A stretch of DNA of 64,000 bases, taken from the NCBI GenBank assembly GCA_002477465.1, contig DLPV01000042.1, positions 1 to 64,000 of the forward strand. The letters are read 5' to 3'. How positions within the stretch are numbered: the stretch's first letter is position 1; the number at the start of each line of letters is the position of its first letter. The stretch comes from Gammaproteobacteria bacterium UBA7449. Lineage in GTDB: Bacteria > Pseudomonadota > Gammaproteobacteria > Pseudomonadales > Pseudohongiellaceae. This document shows positions 18,758-28,727 of this stretch, in pieces. The notes under the pieces were generated by a model, which saw only the letters and a program-made list of their open reading frames with translations, did no database searches and was not told the DNA's origin. The position numbers and the translations under genes are program-made.

Positions 18758-19846
18758 ATGACCCCGCCAGAAAAAACATCCCGGGAAACCCGTTTGCAGC
18801 ATTGGGTGGCTGCCGAGTTGCAGGCAGACGACCCAGCCGGATTGCCACTGGTGATGGTTAGCGGTGATGCCAGTTTCCGCCGGTACTTCCGTGCTGTGCA
18901 GAATCAAAAAACTTTTATAGCGGTAGACGCACCCCCTGAGCATGAAGATTCTGCAGCTTTCGTCAAAGTTTGCGGCATGTTTCGAGACGCTGGTGTCCAC
19001 GCGCCGGAAGTCTATGCCGTTGATTGCGAACAAGGCTTCATGCTGTTGGAAGATCTTGGTGACGCTATGGTGCTGCCAGAAATGCTCGCCTGTCAGGCCG
19101 GTCAGGATATAAATAAACCCGATAGGATATACCGTATCGCTATCGATACCCTTGTTCGAATTCAACTTTGTGGAAATCAAGAGATACTTGGCGCCTACAG
19201 TAGAACAGAGTTGCGACGTGAGATGGATTTATTCACGGAATGGTTCTTACTGGCGTTTCTGGAGCTGGATTTGTCCGCGGCAGAAAAAGATCTGATCGAT
19301 CAAACCATGACCGTGCTCGAAGATGCTGCCCTGGCGCAGCCAACCGTGTTAGTGCACCGCGATTATCATTCCCGCAACCTGATGCTGCTGGAGCAAACCC
19401 CGACGGCAGAGGGTGATAATGCCGATGTATTTGAACTTGGAGTGATTGATTTTCAGGATGCGGTACATGGTCCCTATTCCTACGATCTGGTTTCCCTGCT
19501 GCGGGATTGCTATATCCGCTGGCAGCCCGAGCAGGTCGCAAGCTGGGGGCGCTATTATCTGACGGCTGCCCAATCCCAGGGCCTTCTGAGTGGGCTCGCC
19601 GAAGCGGCATTTTTCCGTGATTTCGATTTGATGGGTCTGCAGCGGCATCTCAAGGTGATGGGAATATTTTGCCGCCTCTATCTCAGGGATAATAAATCCC
19701 AGTATTTGGCCGATATTCCTCTGGTGAGCAAATACTTTCTGGAGGTCAGTAGCCGGTACCCCGAGCTGGGGAACTTTGTGGAGTGGTTTCAGCGCCGGGT
19801 AATCCCCACGGCGCAGGAAAAACTCCCCAAGAAACAGGCTCTGTAA
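18758..19846 (+). CDS. amgK: N-acetylmuramate/N-acetylglucosamine anomeric kinase
   Basis: A 362-residue aminoglycoside-phosphotransferase-fold kinase. The Brenner-type catalytic motif LVHRDYHSRNLML and the metal motif GVIDFQDAVHGPYSYDL are clear. AmgK phosphorylates the C1 of MurNAc and GlcNAc in the MurU recycling route of Pseudomonas, bypassing de novo UDP-MurNAc synthesis and conferring fosfomycin tolerance. The immediate neighbour murU makes this assignment strong. The ATG at 18758 starts the conserved region. It diverges from lptD. Confidence 0.92.
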   Translation: MTPPEKTSRETRLQHWVAAELQADDPAGLPLVMVSGDASFRRYFRAVQNQKTFIAVDAPPEHEDSAAFVKVCGMFRDAGVHAPEVYAVDCEQGFMLLEDLGDAMVLPEMLACQAGQDINKPDRIYRIAIDTLVRIQLCGNQEILGAYSRTELRREMDLFTEWFLLAFLELDLSAAEKDLIDQTMTVLEDAALAQPTVLVHRDYHSRNLMLLEQTPTAEGDNADVFELGVIDFQDAVHGPYSYDLVSLLRDCYIRWQPEQVASWGRYYLTAAQSQGLLSGLAEAAFFRDFDLMGLQRHLKVMGIFCRLYLRDNKSQYLADIPLVSKYFLEVSSRYPELGNFVEWFQRRVIPTAQEKLPKKQAL

Positions 19847-19851
19847 GCGCT

Positions 19852-20559
19852 ATGCGTGCAATGATTCTCGCGGCGGGATTAGGCAAACGCATGCAGCCTC
19901 TCACCGCTAATATCCCCAAACCCCTGCTGAAGGTGGGGGGCAAGACCCTGATTGAGCATCAGATTGAGCGCCTCAAGGCCGGCGGCGTGACCGGCGTGGT
20001 GATCAACCACTTCTATCTGGGCGGCATGATCGAGGAGCATCTGCGGGACGGTTCCCGACTGGGAATCGAGATCAGCTACTCCCGTGAGCCGATTCGCCTC
20101 GAAACAGCAGGCGGAATCATCAAATCTTTGCCGAAACTCAAGGATGACAGCTTTATTGTGGTCAACGCAGACGTGTGGACGGATTTTGATTTTTCCGCTC
20201 TCGAGCCCTTGGACGGTAAGGGTCGGCTGGCGCACTTGGTGCTGGTCAAAAATGCCGAGCACAATCCTCATGGAGATTTTTATATTGATGAACAGGGCCG
20301 GGTTCATGAAGATCACGAGGCCCGGGACGAACGATTAACCTTCAGCGGTATCAGCGTGATGCACAAGAACCTGTTCAAAGACATGCCAATCCAGCCGCGG
20401 TCGGTGGTTCCGTTGTTGCAGGAAGCCATGCAGCAGGACAAGGTGAGTGGTGAAATCTATGGAGGTAAGTGGATTGATGTGGGCACGCCGGAGCGCCTGC
20501 AGGAAGTCAATGCGCAGTCAAATGGGTCAGCCAATTCACCCCAGGAGCTGGCGAGTTGA
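19852..20559 (+). CDS. murU: N-acetylmuramate alpha-1-phosphate uridylyltransferase
   Basis: A 235-residue sugar-nucleotidyltransferase that makes UDP-MurNAc from MurNAc-1-phosphate, the product of AmgK. The signature LAAGLGKRMQPLTANIPKP is at the N-terminus, VVNADVWTDFD supplies the metal Asp, and GKWIDVGTPERLQE closes the fold. The ATG at 19852 lies 5 bp after the amgK stop; earlier in-frame starts lie inside amgK. Its TGA overlaps the TTG of the next gene, so amgK-murU-djlA is one translational unit. Confidence 0.93.
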   Translation: MRAMILAAGLGKRMQPLTANIPKPLLKVGGKTLIEHQIERLKAGGVTGVVINHFYLGGMIEEHLRDGSRLGIEISYSREPIRLETAGGIIKSLPKLKDDSFIVVNADVWTDFDFSALEPLDGKGRLAHLVLVKNAEHNPHGDFYIDEQGRVHEDHEARDERLTFSGISVMHKNLFKDMPIQPRSVVPLLQEAMQQDKVSGEIYGGKWIDVGTPERLQEVNAQSNGSANSPQELAS

Positions 20560-21284
20560 TTGGGCTTCTGCAGAACCGCGCCTACAAGCGGGCAATTACC
20601 AATCGTCTCAACGGCAGTGCGCCGGGAGCGATGGTGCCTGCTGGCGGCCGTTCGCAGAAAATTATTAATCGCGCCATGTTTGCCGTGATGGGTCGCATTG
20701 CCAAGCTGGATGGCCGCGTTACCGCTCCGGAGGTGAACTACGCATCCACCATTATGCAGCTGCTGGGCCTCGATCCACTGGGAAGGCAGGAAGCCATCGA
20801 CTATTTTGAATTGGGCAAGCAGCCGGAAACTGATGTGTTGCCTTTCGTGCGGGAGTTGGTGTCCAGCATTGGCCGCCGCAGTGCGCTGGCCCGCCTGTTT
20901 ATTAAGATTCAATGTCGTCTCGCCTACATCAAAGGTGATATTCGCCTAAAGGGAAAAATCCTGCTGCGCGACGTAGCGGAAAGCCTGGGCTATAACAAGA
21001 CCGAATTCCTCGAGATCTGCAGCGAAATGCAGATGCGCGCGGATTCAAAGCAGGAGAATGGCAAGAGCTTACTGCGCAATGCCTATCACATTCTGCAGCT
21101 AGAGCCTGACGTGGAAGACGGTGAAATTCGGCGGGCCTATTTGCGGATGATGTCCCGCTACCATCCTGACAAGCTGGTGCGCGAAAATCTCTCCGAAGAG
21201 ACGCTCAGAATGGCCCAGGAAAAATCCACGGCCATTCGCAGCGCCTACGAAACGGTTTGTGGCTTCCGTAAGATCAGGGCCTAG
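20556..21284 (+). CDS. DjlA-like co-chaperone with TerB and J domains, no N-terminal membrane anchor
   Basis: A 242-residue protein with a TerB-like helical domain (about 35-140, IINRAMFAVMGRIAKLDGRV) and a C-terminal J domain (about 175-240) with the HPD motif in RYHPDKLV that stimulates DnaK. Classical DjlA has an N-terminal transmembrane segment; none is seen here, so this version should be cytosolic. The likely start is TTG at 20556 in a TTGA overlap with murU; an ATG at codon 26 is an alternative. The amgK-murU-djlA neighbourhood matches Pseudomonas. Confidence 0.88.
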   Translation: MIGLLQNRAYKRAITNRLNGSAPGAMVPAGGRSQKIINRAMFAVMGRIAKLDGRVTAPEVNYASTIMQLLGLDPLGRQEAIDYFELGKQPETDVLPFVRELVSSIGRRSALARLFIKIQCRLAYIKGDIRLKGKILLRDVAESLGYNKTEFLEICSEMQMRADSKQENGKSLLRNAYHILQLEPDVEDGEIRRAYLRMMSRYHPDKLVRENLSEETLRMAQEKSTAIRSAYETVCGFRKIRA

Positions 21285-21323
21285 ACACCGCAAAGTAATT
21301 CCTGTCCGACTACAGATTCGTGC

Positions 21324-21352
21324 CTGACACACCCCGGTCTGCGCGTTAGAAT
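21324..21352 (+). promoter_or_regulatory. candidate promoter for rpe-trpE
   Basis: CTGACA (21324-21329), a 17-bp spacer and TAGAAT (21347-21352): each hexamer matches the sigma-70 consensus at 5 of 6 positions, 41 bp before the rpe ATG. Confidence 0.65.
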
Positions 21353-21393
21353 ACGCCATCTAAACTATTGCCTCTTAAGCACAGGCCTGCCTG

Positions 21394-22077
21394 ATGAAAG
21401 ACTTTCTTATTGCGCCCTCAATCCTGTCGGCAGATTTCGCCCGACTCGGTGAAGAAGTGACTAATGTACTGGACGCCGGAGCGGACGTTGTGCATTTCGA
21501 TGTGATGGATAATCACTATGTGCCCAATCTCACCATCGGGCCGATGGTGTGCCAGGCCCTGCGCAAGCATGGTATCGAGGCGCCCATCGATGTGCATTTA
21601 ATGGTATCGCCGGTTGATCAGCTGATTCTGGACTTTGCCAAGGCAGGTGCCAGTTATATTAGTTTTCATCCAGAGGCCACTGCCCACGTGGATCGTTCCT
21701 TACAGTTGATCAGAGACCAGGGCTGCAAGTCTGGCCTAGTATTCAATCCGGGCACGCCAGTGGACTGCCTGGAATACCTGATGGACAAGATCGATGTGAT
21801 TCTTCTGATGTCGGTCAATCCTGGTTTTGGCGGACAGAAATTCATCCCCTCCACCCTGAAGAAACTGGAGAAGGTGAGGAAACTTATCGATGACAGCGAC
21901 TACGCCATTCGACTGGAAGTGGATGGTGGTGTTGGAGTGGGTAACATCCGGGAAATTGCCGACGCTGGTGCCGATATGTTTGTCGCCGGTTCCGCTATCT
22001 TCAATAGTAATGATTACCGAAAGACCATCACGGCAATGCGCTCAGAACTAGGGCAGGCCACGAGAGGGCATCACTAG
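21394..22077 (+). CDS. rpe: ribulose-phosphate 3-epimerase
   Basis: A 227-residue TIM-barrel enzyme interconverting ribulose-5-P and xylulose-5-P in the pentose phosphate pathway. [34 protein letters not shown] with the metal His and Asp, VDVHLMV and the phosphate-binding [13 protein letters not shown] and VDGGVG are intact. It precedes trpE by about 50 bp; in Pseudomonas a gph phosphatase lies between them, and it is missing here. Confidence 0.97.
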   Translation: MKDFLIAPSILSADFARLGEEVTNVLDAGADVVHFDVMDNHYVPNLTIGPMVCQALRKHGIEAPIDVHLMVSPVDQLILDFAKAGASYISFHPEATAHVDRSLQLIRDQGCKSGLVFNPGTPVDCLEYLMDKIDVILLMSVNPGFGGQKFIPSTLKKLEKVRKLIDDSDYAIRLEVDGGVGVGNIREIADAGADMFVAGSAIFNSNDYRKTITAMRSELGQATRGHH

Positions 22078-22128
22078 TCGCGCCTGCAAAATGCTTCGGC
22101 CAATTAATCCAATCGGTACCCGCACACC

Positions 22129-23625
22129 ATGAACCAAGCAGAGTTTCAGCAGCTAGCCGGACAGGGCTATAACCGTATCCCGGTGGTGCGAGAAGTGCTG
22201 GCCGACACGGAGACGCCACTTAGCACCTATCTAAAGCTTGGGCGCGGCACCCACAGTTATTTTTTCGAATCTGTGCAGGGCGGCGAAAAGTGGGGCCGTT
22301 TTTCCATTATTGGTTTGCCCTGTCGGACCGTGATCCGCGTACAGGAATCGGATGTGACGGTTGAAACTGATGCCAGGATCGTCGAGCAGCACCAGTGTGA
22401 AGACCCATTTCAGTTTGTGGATGATTACAAGGCGCGCTTCAAAGTCGCGCCTTCGCCAGCAGGCCAACGTTTTGCCGGTGGGCTTGTCGGCTACTTCAGC
22501 TACGATACCGTGCGATATGTAGAAACCAGTATCGGGCCATCCAAAGCCAGGGATGAAATCGGCACCCCGGATATCCTGCTGATGCTTTCGGAAGAGGTAG
22601 TGGTGTTCGACAACCTGCGCGGCACCATCTCTTTTGTGATTCACGTCGACCCAGAGGCGCCCGATGCCTACGGCAAGGCGCAGGCGAGGCTGGATGAACT
22701 CGCCGCCGAGCTGAATAAGCCCGTGCAGTTTCCCGTGACCTCCAATAGCGACTCCAACACCAACACCGACGCCGTGTCTCAGGATTATAGACTGCATTTT
22801 TCCCAGCCGGATTTTGAGGCGGCGGTTAATCGCATCAAGGAATACATCGTAGCTGGAGATGTCATGCAGGTAGTGATAGCCCAGCGCATGTCGGTGGACT
22901 TTGCCGGTGATCCTATAAACGTCTACCGGGCGCTGCGTTTTCTCAATCCCTCTCCCTACATGGTGTTCTTCGATCTAGGCGATCATCACGTGGTGAGTGC
23001 GTCACCGGAGATCCTGGCCCGAGTGGAAGACGGCAAGATAACGGTGCGTCCCTTGGCCGGTACCCGCAAGCGCGGTGCCACCGAGGCGGAAGATCAGGCG
23101 TTGGAGCAAGAGCTGCTTGCGGACGAGAAAGAATTGGCCGAGCACCTGATGTTGATCGACCTCAGCCGCAATGATTCTGGGCGAGTTTCCAAGATTGGCA
23201 GCGTGAAAGTAACGCGCAAGATGTTTGTAGAGCGTTATTCTCATGTTATGCACATTGCCAGTATCGTCGAGAGTGAGATCCGGGATGACTGTGCGGCGCT
23301 GGACGTGCTGAAGTCTACCCTGCCGGTGGGAACCCTGAGCGGTGCACCCAAGGTGCGGGCCATGGAAATCATCGACGAACTGGAGCCTGAAAAACGCGGC
23401 ATCTACGGCGGTGCCATGGGCTATCTGGGCTGGAATGACAATATGGACATGGCCATTGCCATCCGCACCGCGGTGATAAAGGATCAGACTCTCTACGTGC
23501 AGGCGGGCGCCGGCATTGTGGCTGACTCGCAGCCGGAGTCAGAGTGGGAGGAAACCCAGAACAAAGCCCGGGCGATCGTGCGCGCCCTGCAGATGGCTCA
23601 GCAGGGGCTCAAGCTTGAGTCCTAG
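22129..23625 (+). CDS. trpE: anthranilate synthase component I
   Basis: A 498-residue TrpE that makes anthranilate from chorismate with ammonia supplied by TrpG. The N-terminal regulatory part shows [15 protein letters not shown], the feedback tryptophan site region. The chorismate-utilising domain carries [16 protein letters not shown], [23 protein letters not shown] and [19 protein letters not shown] motifs. Full length. It is probably cotranscribed with rpe; its partner trpG lies beyond an opposing photolyase gene. Confidence 0.97.
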   Translation: MNQAEFQQLAGQGYNRIPVVREVLADTETPLSTYLKLGRGTHSYFFESVQGGEKWGRFSIIGLPCRTVIRVQESDVTVETDARIVEQHQCEDPFQFVDDYKARFKVAPSPAGQRFAGGLVGYFSYDTVRYVETSIGPSKARDEIGTPDILLMLSEEVVVFDNLRGTISFVIHVDPEAPDAYGKAQARLDELAAELNKPVQFPVTSNSDSNTNTDAVSQDYRLHFSQPDFEAAVNRIKEYIVAGDVMQVVIAQRMSVDFAGDPINVYRALRFLNPSPYMVFFDLGDHHVVSASPEILARVEDGKITVRPLAGTRKRGATEAEDQALEQELLADEKELAEHLMLIDLSRNDSGRVSKIGSVKVTRKMFVERYSHVMHIASIVESEIRDDCAALDVLKSTLPVGTLSGAPKVRAMEIIDELEPEKRGIYGGAMGYLGWNDNMDMAIAIRTAVIKDQTLYVQAGAGIVADSQPESEWEETQNKARAIVRALQMAQQGLKLES

Positions 23626-23628
23626 AAT

Positions 23629-25059
23629 TTAAGCCCTGGACTTTAGCTCCTGGTACGCTTCCAACGCCTTCTCCCGCGATGCCTTGAGTTCCACAATGGG
23701 CATCGGATAATTCTTACCTAATTCCACGCCAGCCGATTCCAGCACTATGGGTGGGGCTGCCGCGGGCTCGTGGATATGGCGGTCGTCCAGCGCCGCCAGT
23801 TCAGGCACGAAGCGTCTGATATAGGGCGCAGCCTTGAATTTGTCGGATTGGGTGAGTGGATTAAAGATCCGAAAATAGGGCGCCGCATCGGCGCCGCAAC
23901 CAGCCACCCATTGCCAGCTACAGGTATTGTTAGCCAGGTCTGCATCCAGCAGGCAGTCCCAGAACCAGCGCGCACCCTCGCGCCAGTCCTGCAATAGATT
24001 CTTCACCAGGAATGAGCCCACGATCATGCGCACCCGGTTATGCATGTAGCCGGTTTGCCAGAGTTCGCGCATACCCGCATCCACCAGCGGGTAGCCGGTT
24101 TGGCCCCGCTGCCAGGCCTTGAGCAATTTTGCATCGCGACGCCAGGGGAAGTGATCGAAGTTAGCGTTCATGTTGTTTGCAGTCAGCTCGGGAAAGTGGT
24201 GCAGCAAGGTGTACGAGAACTCACGCCAGACCAGTTCCCGGCCGAAATGCTCGCTTTCGGTTTCTATGCCCGCGAGGCGGCCATGCTCCAGTGACTCCTG
24301 AAAAATACGGTGCGGTGCAATTTCACCAAAATGAATATGAGGAGAAAGCCTAGAGACCGATTCAAGCGCCGGATAGTCCCTGCCCTGTTTGTAGTTGCTG
24401 ATGCCATGCTCCAGAAAGTTGGCGAGTTGCTGATGCGCACCTACTTCACCCGGGGTAAATACTTCTTCAAAACCACTGTACCAATCGATGTCTGGTAATA
24501 GCTCGAGAGCATCCAGCTTGGTATCACTTGTATCTTCGCCAATTAAATTGAGTTCCGGTGTGGGCTGCAGAACTGTTTCGATCTCGATACCTCGACTCAT
24601 TGCTCTGCGATAAAAGGGGGTGAACACCCGGTAAGGTGTGCCGTCGTCCTTGAGATTGGTCCAGGGTTCCACCAGCAGCGAACCGTTGCAGCTGGTCACC
24701 TCAACGCCGGTTTCCTGCAAAACCTGTTTAATTGTTGTGTCTCGGGCGGAGCGCCAGGGCTCATAGCAGCGATTCCAGCACACCTGTTGGATATTGTGTT
24801 TAGCGACGAGCTCGGTAATGAGTTTTTGAGGATCTCCTTTGAGAACCACCAGCTTGTTTTGCAGTTCAGCGCCTAGTGCCTCGAGGGACTGGTGCAGCCA
24901 CCAGCGACTGGCCGCGCCCATTTGCCAGGGGGCGGGGTTGCAGTCGTCCAGGATGTAGATGGGCAGCACGGGCCCTGCCTGTGCGGCTTGCGTGAGCGCC
25001 GGATTGTCATTGAGTCGCAGATCCTGTCGGAACCACATCAGGGATGGGGTTTTAGCCAT
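23629..25059 (-). CDS. phrB: deoxyribodipyrimidine photolyase (class I)
   Basis: A 476-residue light-driven cyclobutane dimer repair enzyme. The start [22 protein letters not shown] (25059) matches the family; an upstream in-frame start would add 48 unconserved residues. The N-terminal antenna domain and C-terminal FAD domain are complete, with [37 protein letters not shown] and [22 protein letters not shown]. It faces against the trp genes, splitting trpE from trpG, and ends 3 bp after the trpE stop. Confidence 0.96.
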   Translation of the reverse strand: MAKTPSLMWFRQDLRLNDNPALTQAAQAGPVLPIYILDDCNPAPWQMGAASRWWLHQSLEALGAELQNKLVVLKGDPQKLITELVAKHNIQQVCWNRCYEPWRSARDTTIKQVLQETGVEVTSCNGSLLVEPWTNLKDDGTPYRVFTPFYRRAMSRGIEIETVLQPTPELNLIGEDTSDTKLDALELLPDIDWYSGFEEVFTPGEVGAHQQLANFLEHGISNYKQGRDYPALESVSRLSPHIHFGEIAPHRIFQESLEHGRLAGIETESEHFGRELVWREFSYTLLHHFPELTANNMNANFDHFPWRRDAKLLKAWQRGQTGYPLVDAGMRELWQTGYMHNRVRMIVGSFLVKNLLQDWREGARWFWDCLLDADLANNTCSWQWVAGCGADAAPYFRIFNPLTQSDKFKAAPYIRRFVPELAALDDRHIHEPAAAPPIVLESAGVELGKNYPMPIVELKASREKALEAYQELKSRA

Positions 25060-25201
25060 GGAAATCCAGTTTGTTGCGGTTACGCCGTGTTGGGGGGCTT
25101 CATTGTCGCAGGGTAGCGGGTTTGTTTTTCGCTCAATTTGTAACTGTCTTAATACGCATGGAGCCGAGTTTGGGATCAAATCAGGCCGTGCTTGCAGCAT
25201 C

Positions 25202-25230
25202 AAGACAGCCAGCGGATGGGCTGATATTAT
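25202..25230 (+). promoter_or_regulatory. candidate promoter for trpGDC
   Basis: AAGACA (25202-25207), a 17-bp spacer and TATTAT (25225-25230) lie 35 bp upstream of the trpG ATG, in the divergent gap with phrB. Motif match only; no leader peptide with tandem Trp codons is visible. Confidence 0.5.
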
Positions 25231-25265
25231 GGCGCCCAGAATTATGTTCCGGATGTTTTGCGCTT

Positions 25266-25844
25266 ATGCTGCTCATGATCGATAACTACGATTCGTTTAC
25301 CTACAACGTGGTGCAATACCTCGGTGAGTTAGGGGCGGATGTCTCAGTGTATCGTAATGATGCTATTAGCGTTGAGGAGATTGAGGCACTGCAGCCCGAG
25401 CGCATTGTGCTTTCGCCAGGGCCCTGTACGCCAAACGAGGCTGGAGTTTCCCTGGACGTAGTCGAGTACTTTGCCGGCAAAATTCCACTGCTCGGTATTT
25501 GTCTCGGCCACCAGAGCATCGGTCAGTCCTTTGGTGGCAAGATCATTTGTGCTGGCAAGGTGATGCACGGCAAGCTTTCGCCAATCTATCATAACGGGCA
25601 GGGAGTGTTTGCCGCTCTGCCAAACCCCTTTAGCGCAACTCGTTACCACTCCCTGGTCATCGACCAGAGCGCGCTGCCAGAGGAGCTGGAAATTACCGCG
25701 TGGACCAAGAGTGAAGAGGGTGCTTTGGAAGAGATCATGGGTATCAAGCACAAAACACTGGCCATTGAGGGTGTGCAGTTCCACCCGGAATCGATTGCCA
25801 GTGAACATGGCCACCAGCTGTTGAAAAATTTTTTAACCGCTTGA
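25266..25844 (+). CDS. trpG: anthranilate synthase component II (glutamine amidotransferase)
   Basis: A 192-residue class I glutamine amidotransferase supplying ammonia to TrpE; in many bacteria it also serves Pab[21 protein letters not shown] opens the protein, the catalytic Cys is in [15 protein letters not shown] and the His/Glu pair in [14 protein letters not shown]. The ATG at 25266 is used; a second ATG lies at 25275. Followed by trpD after 36 bp. Confidence 0.97.
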   Translation: MLLMIDNYDSFTYNVVQYLGELGADVSVYRNDAISVEEIEALQPERIVLSPGPCTPNEAGVSLDVVEYFAGKIPLLGICLGHQSIGQSFGGKIICAGKVMHGKLSPIYHNGQGVFAALPNPFSATRYHSLVIDQSALPEELEITAWTKSEEGALEEIMGIKHKTLAIEGVQFHPESIASEHGHQLLKNFLTA

Positions 25845-25880
25845 GCGACAAAAAAACAGAATTCAAACTGAGGAAGACAC

Positions 25881-26909
25881 TTGGATATCGTTAGCGCAAT
25901 CAAACGCGTCACCGCGCGGCAAGACCTGGCCAAGGAAGAAATGATTGCCGTCATGCGTGCCATCATGACTGGTGAGACAACCGATGCCCAAAATGCCGGG
26001 TTTTTAGTTGGTCTGCAGATGAAAGGGGTCAAGCCGGCAGAGTTGCTTGGAGGTGCCACGGTCATGCGCGAACTGGCGACTGCCGTGAAGGTGTCACCAT
26101 CACCTTATCTTGTGGACACTTGTGGCACTGGCGGCAGTGGCTCCAACAAGTTCAATGTGTCTACGGCTTCCGCCATAGTTGCGGCCGCCGCTGGCGCGAA
26201 AGTAGCCAAGCACGGCAACCGCGGTGCCACCAGCAAGAGCGGCAGTGCGGATGTGTTAGAAGCGGCGGGCGTTAACTTCGGCCTGGGTGCTGATCTGGTC
26301 GGCGAATGTATTGACTGCGTTGGTGTTGGCTTTATGTTTGCGCCTGCTCATCACAGCGCCATGAAACACGTTATTGCTGCGCGTAAGCAGATCGGCGTGC
26401 GTACCGTATTCAATCTGCTTGGCCCACTCACCAATCCCGCCGCTGCGCCGAACCAGATTATGGGTGTATTCGATGCGCAATGGATACCGGTTATTCTTGA
26501 GGTGCTGCGTGAGCTGGGCAGCAATCATGTGCTGGTGGTGGCGGCGGAAGATGGGCTGGATGAGATTAGCATTGCCGCTGACACCCATGTTGGCGAGCTC
26601 AAACAGGGAGAAATCACCCAGTATACAGTGGGCCCGGAAGATTTCGGGATCACCCGCTATGCAGATTACCGCAGCCTGCAAATCGATAGCGCCGAGCAAA
26701 GCCTGGCTCTCCTGAAACAGGCGCTGGACTATTCGCACCAGGCGGCGGGGGATATTGTTGCTCTGAATGCAGGTGCGGCGATCTACGCGGCGGAGCTGGT
26801 GCCAGACCTGGTAGCAGGAGTGGAAAAAGCCAGGGCCGTGCTGCAGAAAGGGGCTGCTCGGGCCAAGCTGGAGCATCTCGTTAAATTTACTTCAGAGCAG
26901 GCGGGTTAA
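25881..26909 (+). CDS. trpD: anthranilate phosphoribosyltransferase
   Basis: A 342-residue TrpD that joins anthranilate and PRPP. The PRPP-binding [20 protein letters not shown] and the [19 protein letters not shown] motif are intact, with the helical N-terminal dimer domain complete. The start is a TTG at 25881, supported by a GAGGAAG ribosome site 5-11 bp upstream. It is 4 bp from trpC. Confidence 0.97.
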   Translation: MDIVSAIKRVTARQDLAKEEMIAVMRAIMTGETTDAQNAGFLVGLQMKGVKPAELLGGATVMRELATAVKVSPSPYLVDTCGTGGSGSNKFNVSTASAIVAAAAGAKVAKHGNRGATSKSGSADVLEAAGVNFGLGADLVGECIDCVGVGFMFAPAHHSAMKHVIAARKQIGVRTVFNLLGPLTNPAAAPNQIMGVFDAQWIPVILEVLRELGSNHVLVVAAEDGLDEISIAADTHVGELKQGEITQYTVGPEDFGITRYADYRSLQIDSAEQSLALLKQALDYSHQAAGDIVALNAGAAIYAAELVPDLVAGVEKARAVLQKGAARAKLEHLVKFTSEQAG

Positions 26910-26913
26910 GCCG

Positions 26914-27711
26914 ATGGCAAATCCGACGATTCTGGAACAAATACTGGCGGATAAGGTTGTAGAGGTGGCCGCCGCCAAGGCTTCGCGTAGCCTTAACTCG
27001 CTCGAGGCTGATCTGCTGCAGGCTGACCCGGTGCGCGGCTTCGCCAGGGCGATGCGCGACAGAATCAGCCAGCGCCAGTCGGCGGTCATCGCCGAAATTA
27101 AAAAGGCATCTCCGTCCAAGGGTCTGATTCGCGAAGATTTCGAGCCGGCGCGGCATGCCAGCGACTATGCTGATCATGGGGCCACATGTCTTTCTATTTT
27201 GACGGATAAAAAATACTTTCAAGGGGCCGATGAGTATATGCAGCAGGCCAGGCAGGCCTGCAGTCTGCCGGTTATACGTAAGGATTTCATGATTGACCCT
27301 TACCAGATTACGGAATCCCGCGCCCTCGGGGCGGATTGTATCCTGCTTATTGTTGCCGCCCTGACGCCTTCACAGTTACATGAGCTTGCTGATTACGCGC
27401 GCGAAATTTCCCTCGATGTGCTGGTTGAGGTTCACAACCACGCCGAGCTAGAGCTAGCTTTGGAGCTGGAGACCGATCTGCTTGGTATCAATAATCGAGA
27501 CCTGCACAGCTTCACCACCAGTCTCGACACGACGCTTGACCTTTCTAAACACATTCCTGCGGGCAAACTCATCATTACCGAGAGCGGCATCCACGAGAAA
27601 GCAGATGTGGAGCTTATGCACGCCAACAATATTTACGGGTTTCTGGTGGGCGAATCGTTTATGCGAGCACCGCAGCCGGGAGAAAAGCTGCAGGAGCTAT
27701 TCTCTACCTAA
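26914..27711 (+). CDS. trpC: indole-3-glycerol phosphate synthase
   Basis: A 265-residue TIM-barrel enzyme, monofunctional (no fused TrpF). The catalytic [50 protein letters not shown] and INNRDLHSF segments and the phosphate site ESGI are all visible. It is the last gene of trpGDC and converges with the interrupted vfr gene about 95 bp away. Confidence 0.97.
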   Translation: MANPTILEQILADKVVEVAAAKASRSLNSLEADLLQADPVRGFARAMRDRISQRQSAVIAEIKKASPSKGLIREDFEPARHASDYADHGATCLSILTDKKYFQGADEYMQQARQACSLPVIRKDFMIDPYQITESRALGADCILLIVAALTPSQLHELADYAREISLDVLVEVHNHAELELALELETDLLGINNRDLHSFTTSLDTTLDLSKHIPAGKLIITESGIHEKADVELMHANNIYGFLVGESFMRAPQPGEKLQELFST

Positions 27712-27805
27712 GTTTTCGTATTTCAAGTGTGGGAATTGCTGCGGTGACTGAACAGGGCTACCTGTTGGCCTGCTCTGCCAGAAAGACTTGCTCGTCGGCT
27801 ATTTG

Positions 27806-28441
27806 CTAGCGCGTACCATAAACCACAATTGTTTTGCCCGATACACTGAGCAGGTCTTGCTCTTCCAGCGTCTTTAATACTCTGCCGGCCATTTCCCTTG
27901 AGCAGTTAACAATTCGGCCAATTTCCTGGCGCGTGATCTTGATCTGCATGCCATCGGGATGGGTCATGGCGTCAGGTTCCTTGCTTAACTCGATCAGGGT
28001 GCGCGCAATACGACCTGTGACATCATAGAACGCCAGGTCGCCTACTTTACGGGTAGTATTGCGCAGACGATGTGCCATCTGCTGGCCGATTGTAAATACA
28101 ATCTCGGGATGGGAGCGCACGTAGCTATTGAAATTTGTGTAGCTTATCTCCGCGATTTCACAGGCGGTGCGAGCCCGGCACCAGGCGGAACGCTCTTCGG
28201 CCTGTCCGAATAGCCCCATCTCCCCAAAAAAATCTCCGGGGTTCAGATAGGCGATTACGACTTCCTTATCATCGTCGTCTTCAAGGATGACAGATACTGA
28301 GCCTTTAATGATGTAGTAAAGGGTGTCGCATTTATCACCCTCGTAGATAATGGTGGCGCGATTGGGATAGCGCTTACTGTGTCAATGGGAAAGAAAATTG
28401 TCCAGGTCTGCAATATGAGACGTAATTGCCATTAGCGCCAT
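27806..28441 (-). pseudogene. vfr: Vfr/CRP-type cAMP receptor protein gene with one in-frame TGA
   Basis: From the ATG at 28441 (GGAG ribosome site) one frame of 211 codons plus stop aligns with Vfr/CRP over its whole length. The N-terminus reads MAITSHIADLDNFLSH, then TGA at 28384-28382, then [16 protein letters not shown]. The cAMP-binding [10 protein letters not shown] and ERSAWCRA, the [18 protein letters not shown] hinge and the [19 protein letters not shown] are intact. The TGA occupies the position of Cys in the conserved HCH of E. coli CRP and Vfr. Options are a fresh nonsense mutation, stop readthrough or a sequencing error; no strong selenocysteine element follows. The next in-frame ATG (28219) would leave only the C-terminal two-thirds. 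Confidence 0.85.
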
Positions 28442-28496
28442 GAGCTCAGCTCCTTGTTGCAACTAGAGAAAATTTATATCACATTTTTTTCCCAAG

Positions 28497-28514
28497 TGTG
28501 AGATGTTGGTCACA
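28497..28514. promoter_or_regulatory. CRP/Vfr-like inverted repeat with an 8-bp spacer
   Basis: TGTGA (28497-28501) and TCACA (28510-28514) form perfect CRP half-sites, but the spacer is 8 bp, not the usual 6. A further half-site-like ATATCACAT lies at about 28477. The position, 56 bp upstream of the vfr start in the divergent vfr/OsmC gap, suggests autoregulation. Binding with this spacing is doubtful. Confidence 0.4.
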
Positions 28515-28727
28515 ATATATGCGGGTGCCGCTGCAGCAATAGCAAACCGCACCGCCTGCTGGGGGACAATAAATCCATATGTTAAGTTAGGTAATCGGGA
28601 CGGCTCCCGTTTGCTTGAGCACACAGATGGCAGCCAGAGACGATCGAGCCTTAGCTGGTGGCCTGAATCAAGCGGGGCTGAGGTAAGATTTTTTTGTTAA
28701 CTAACGGAATTACTGCAGGAAAAGAAT

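Noticed and set aside
27725..27800. AACAGG/CCTGTT hairpin between trpC and vfr as a terminator
   Set aside because: A 6-bp stem with no following T-run on either strand.
28370..28441. Selenocysteine decoding of the vfr TGA
   Set aside because: No convincing bacterial SECIS hairpin within the required distance, and CRP-type proteins do not use Sec. Kept only as an unlikely option.
28503..28700. 65-residue plus-strand ORF in the vfr/OsmC gap
   Set aside because: It covers the presumed control region, has no ribosome site and an unprotein-like composition.
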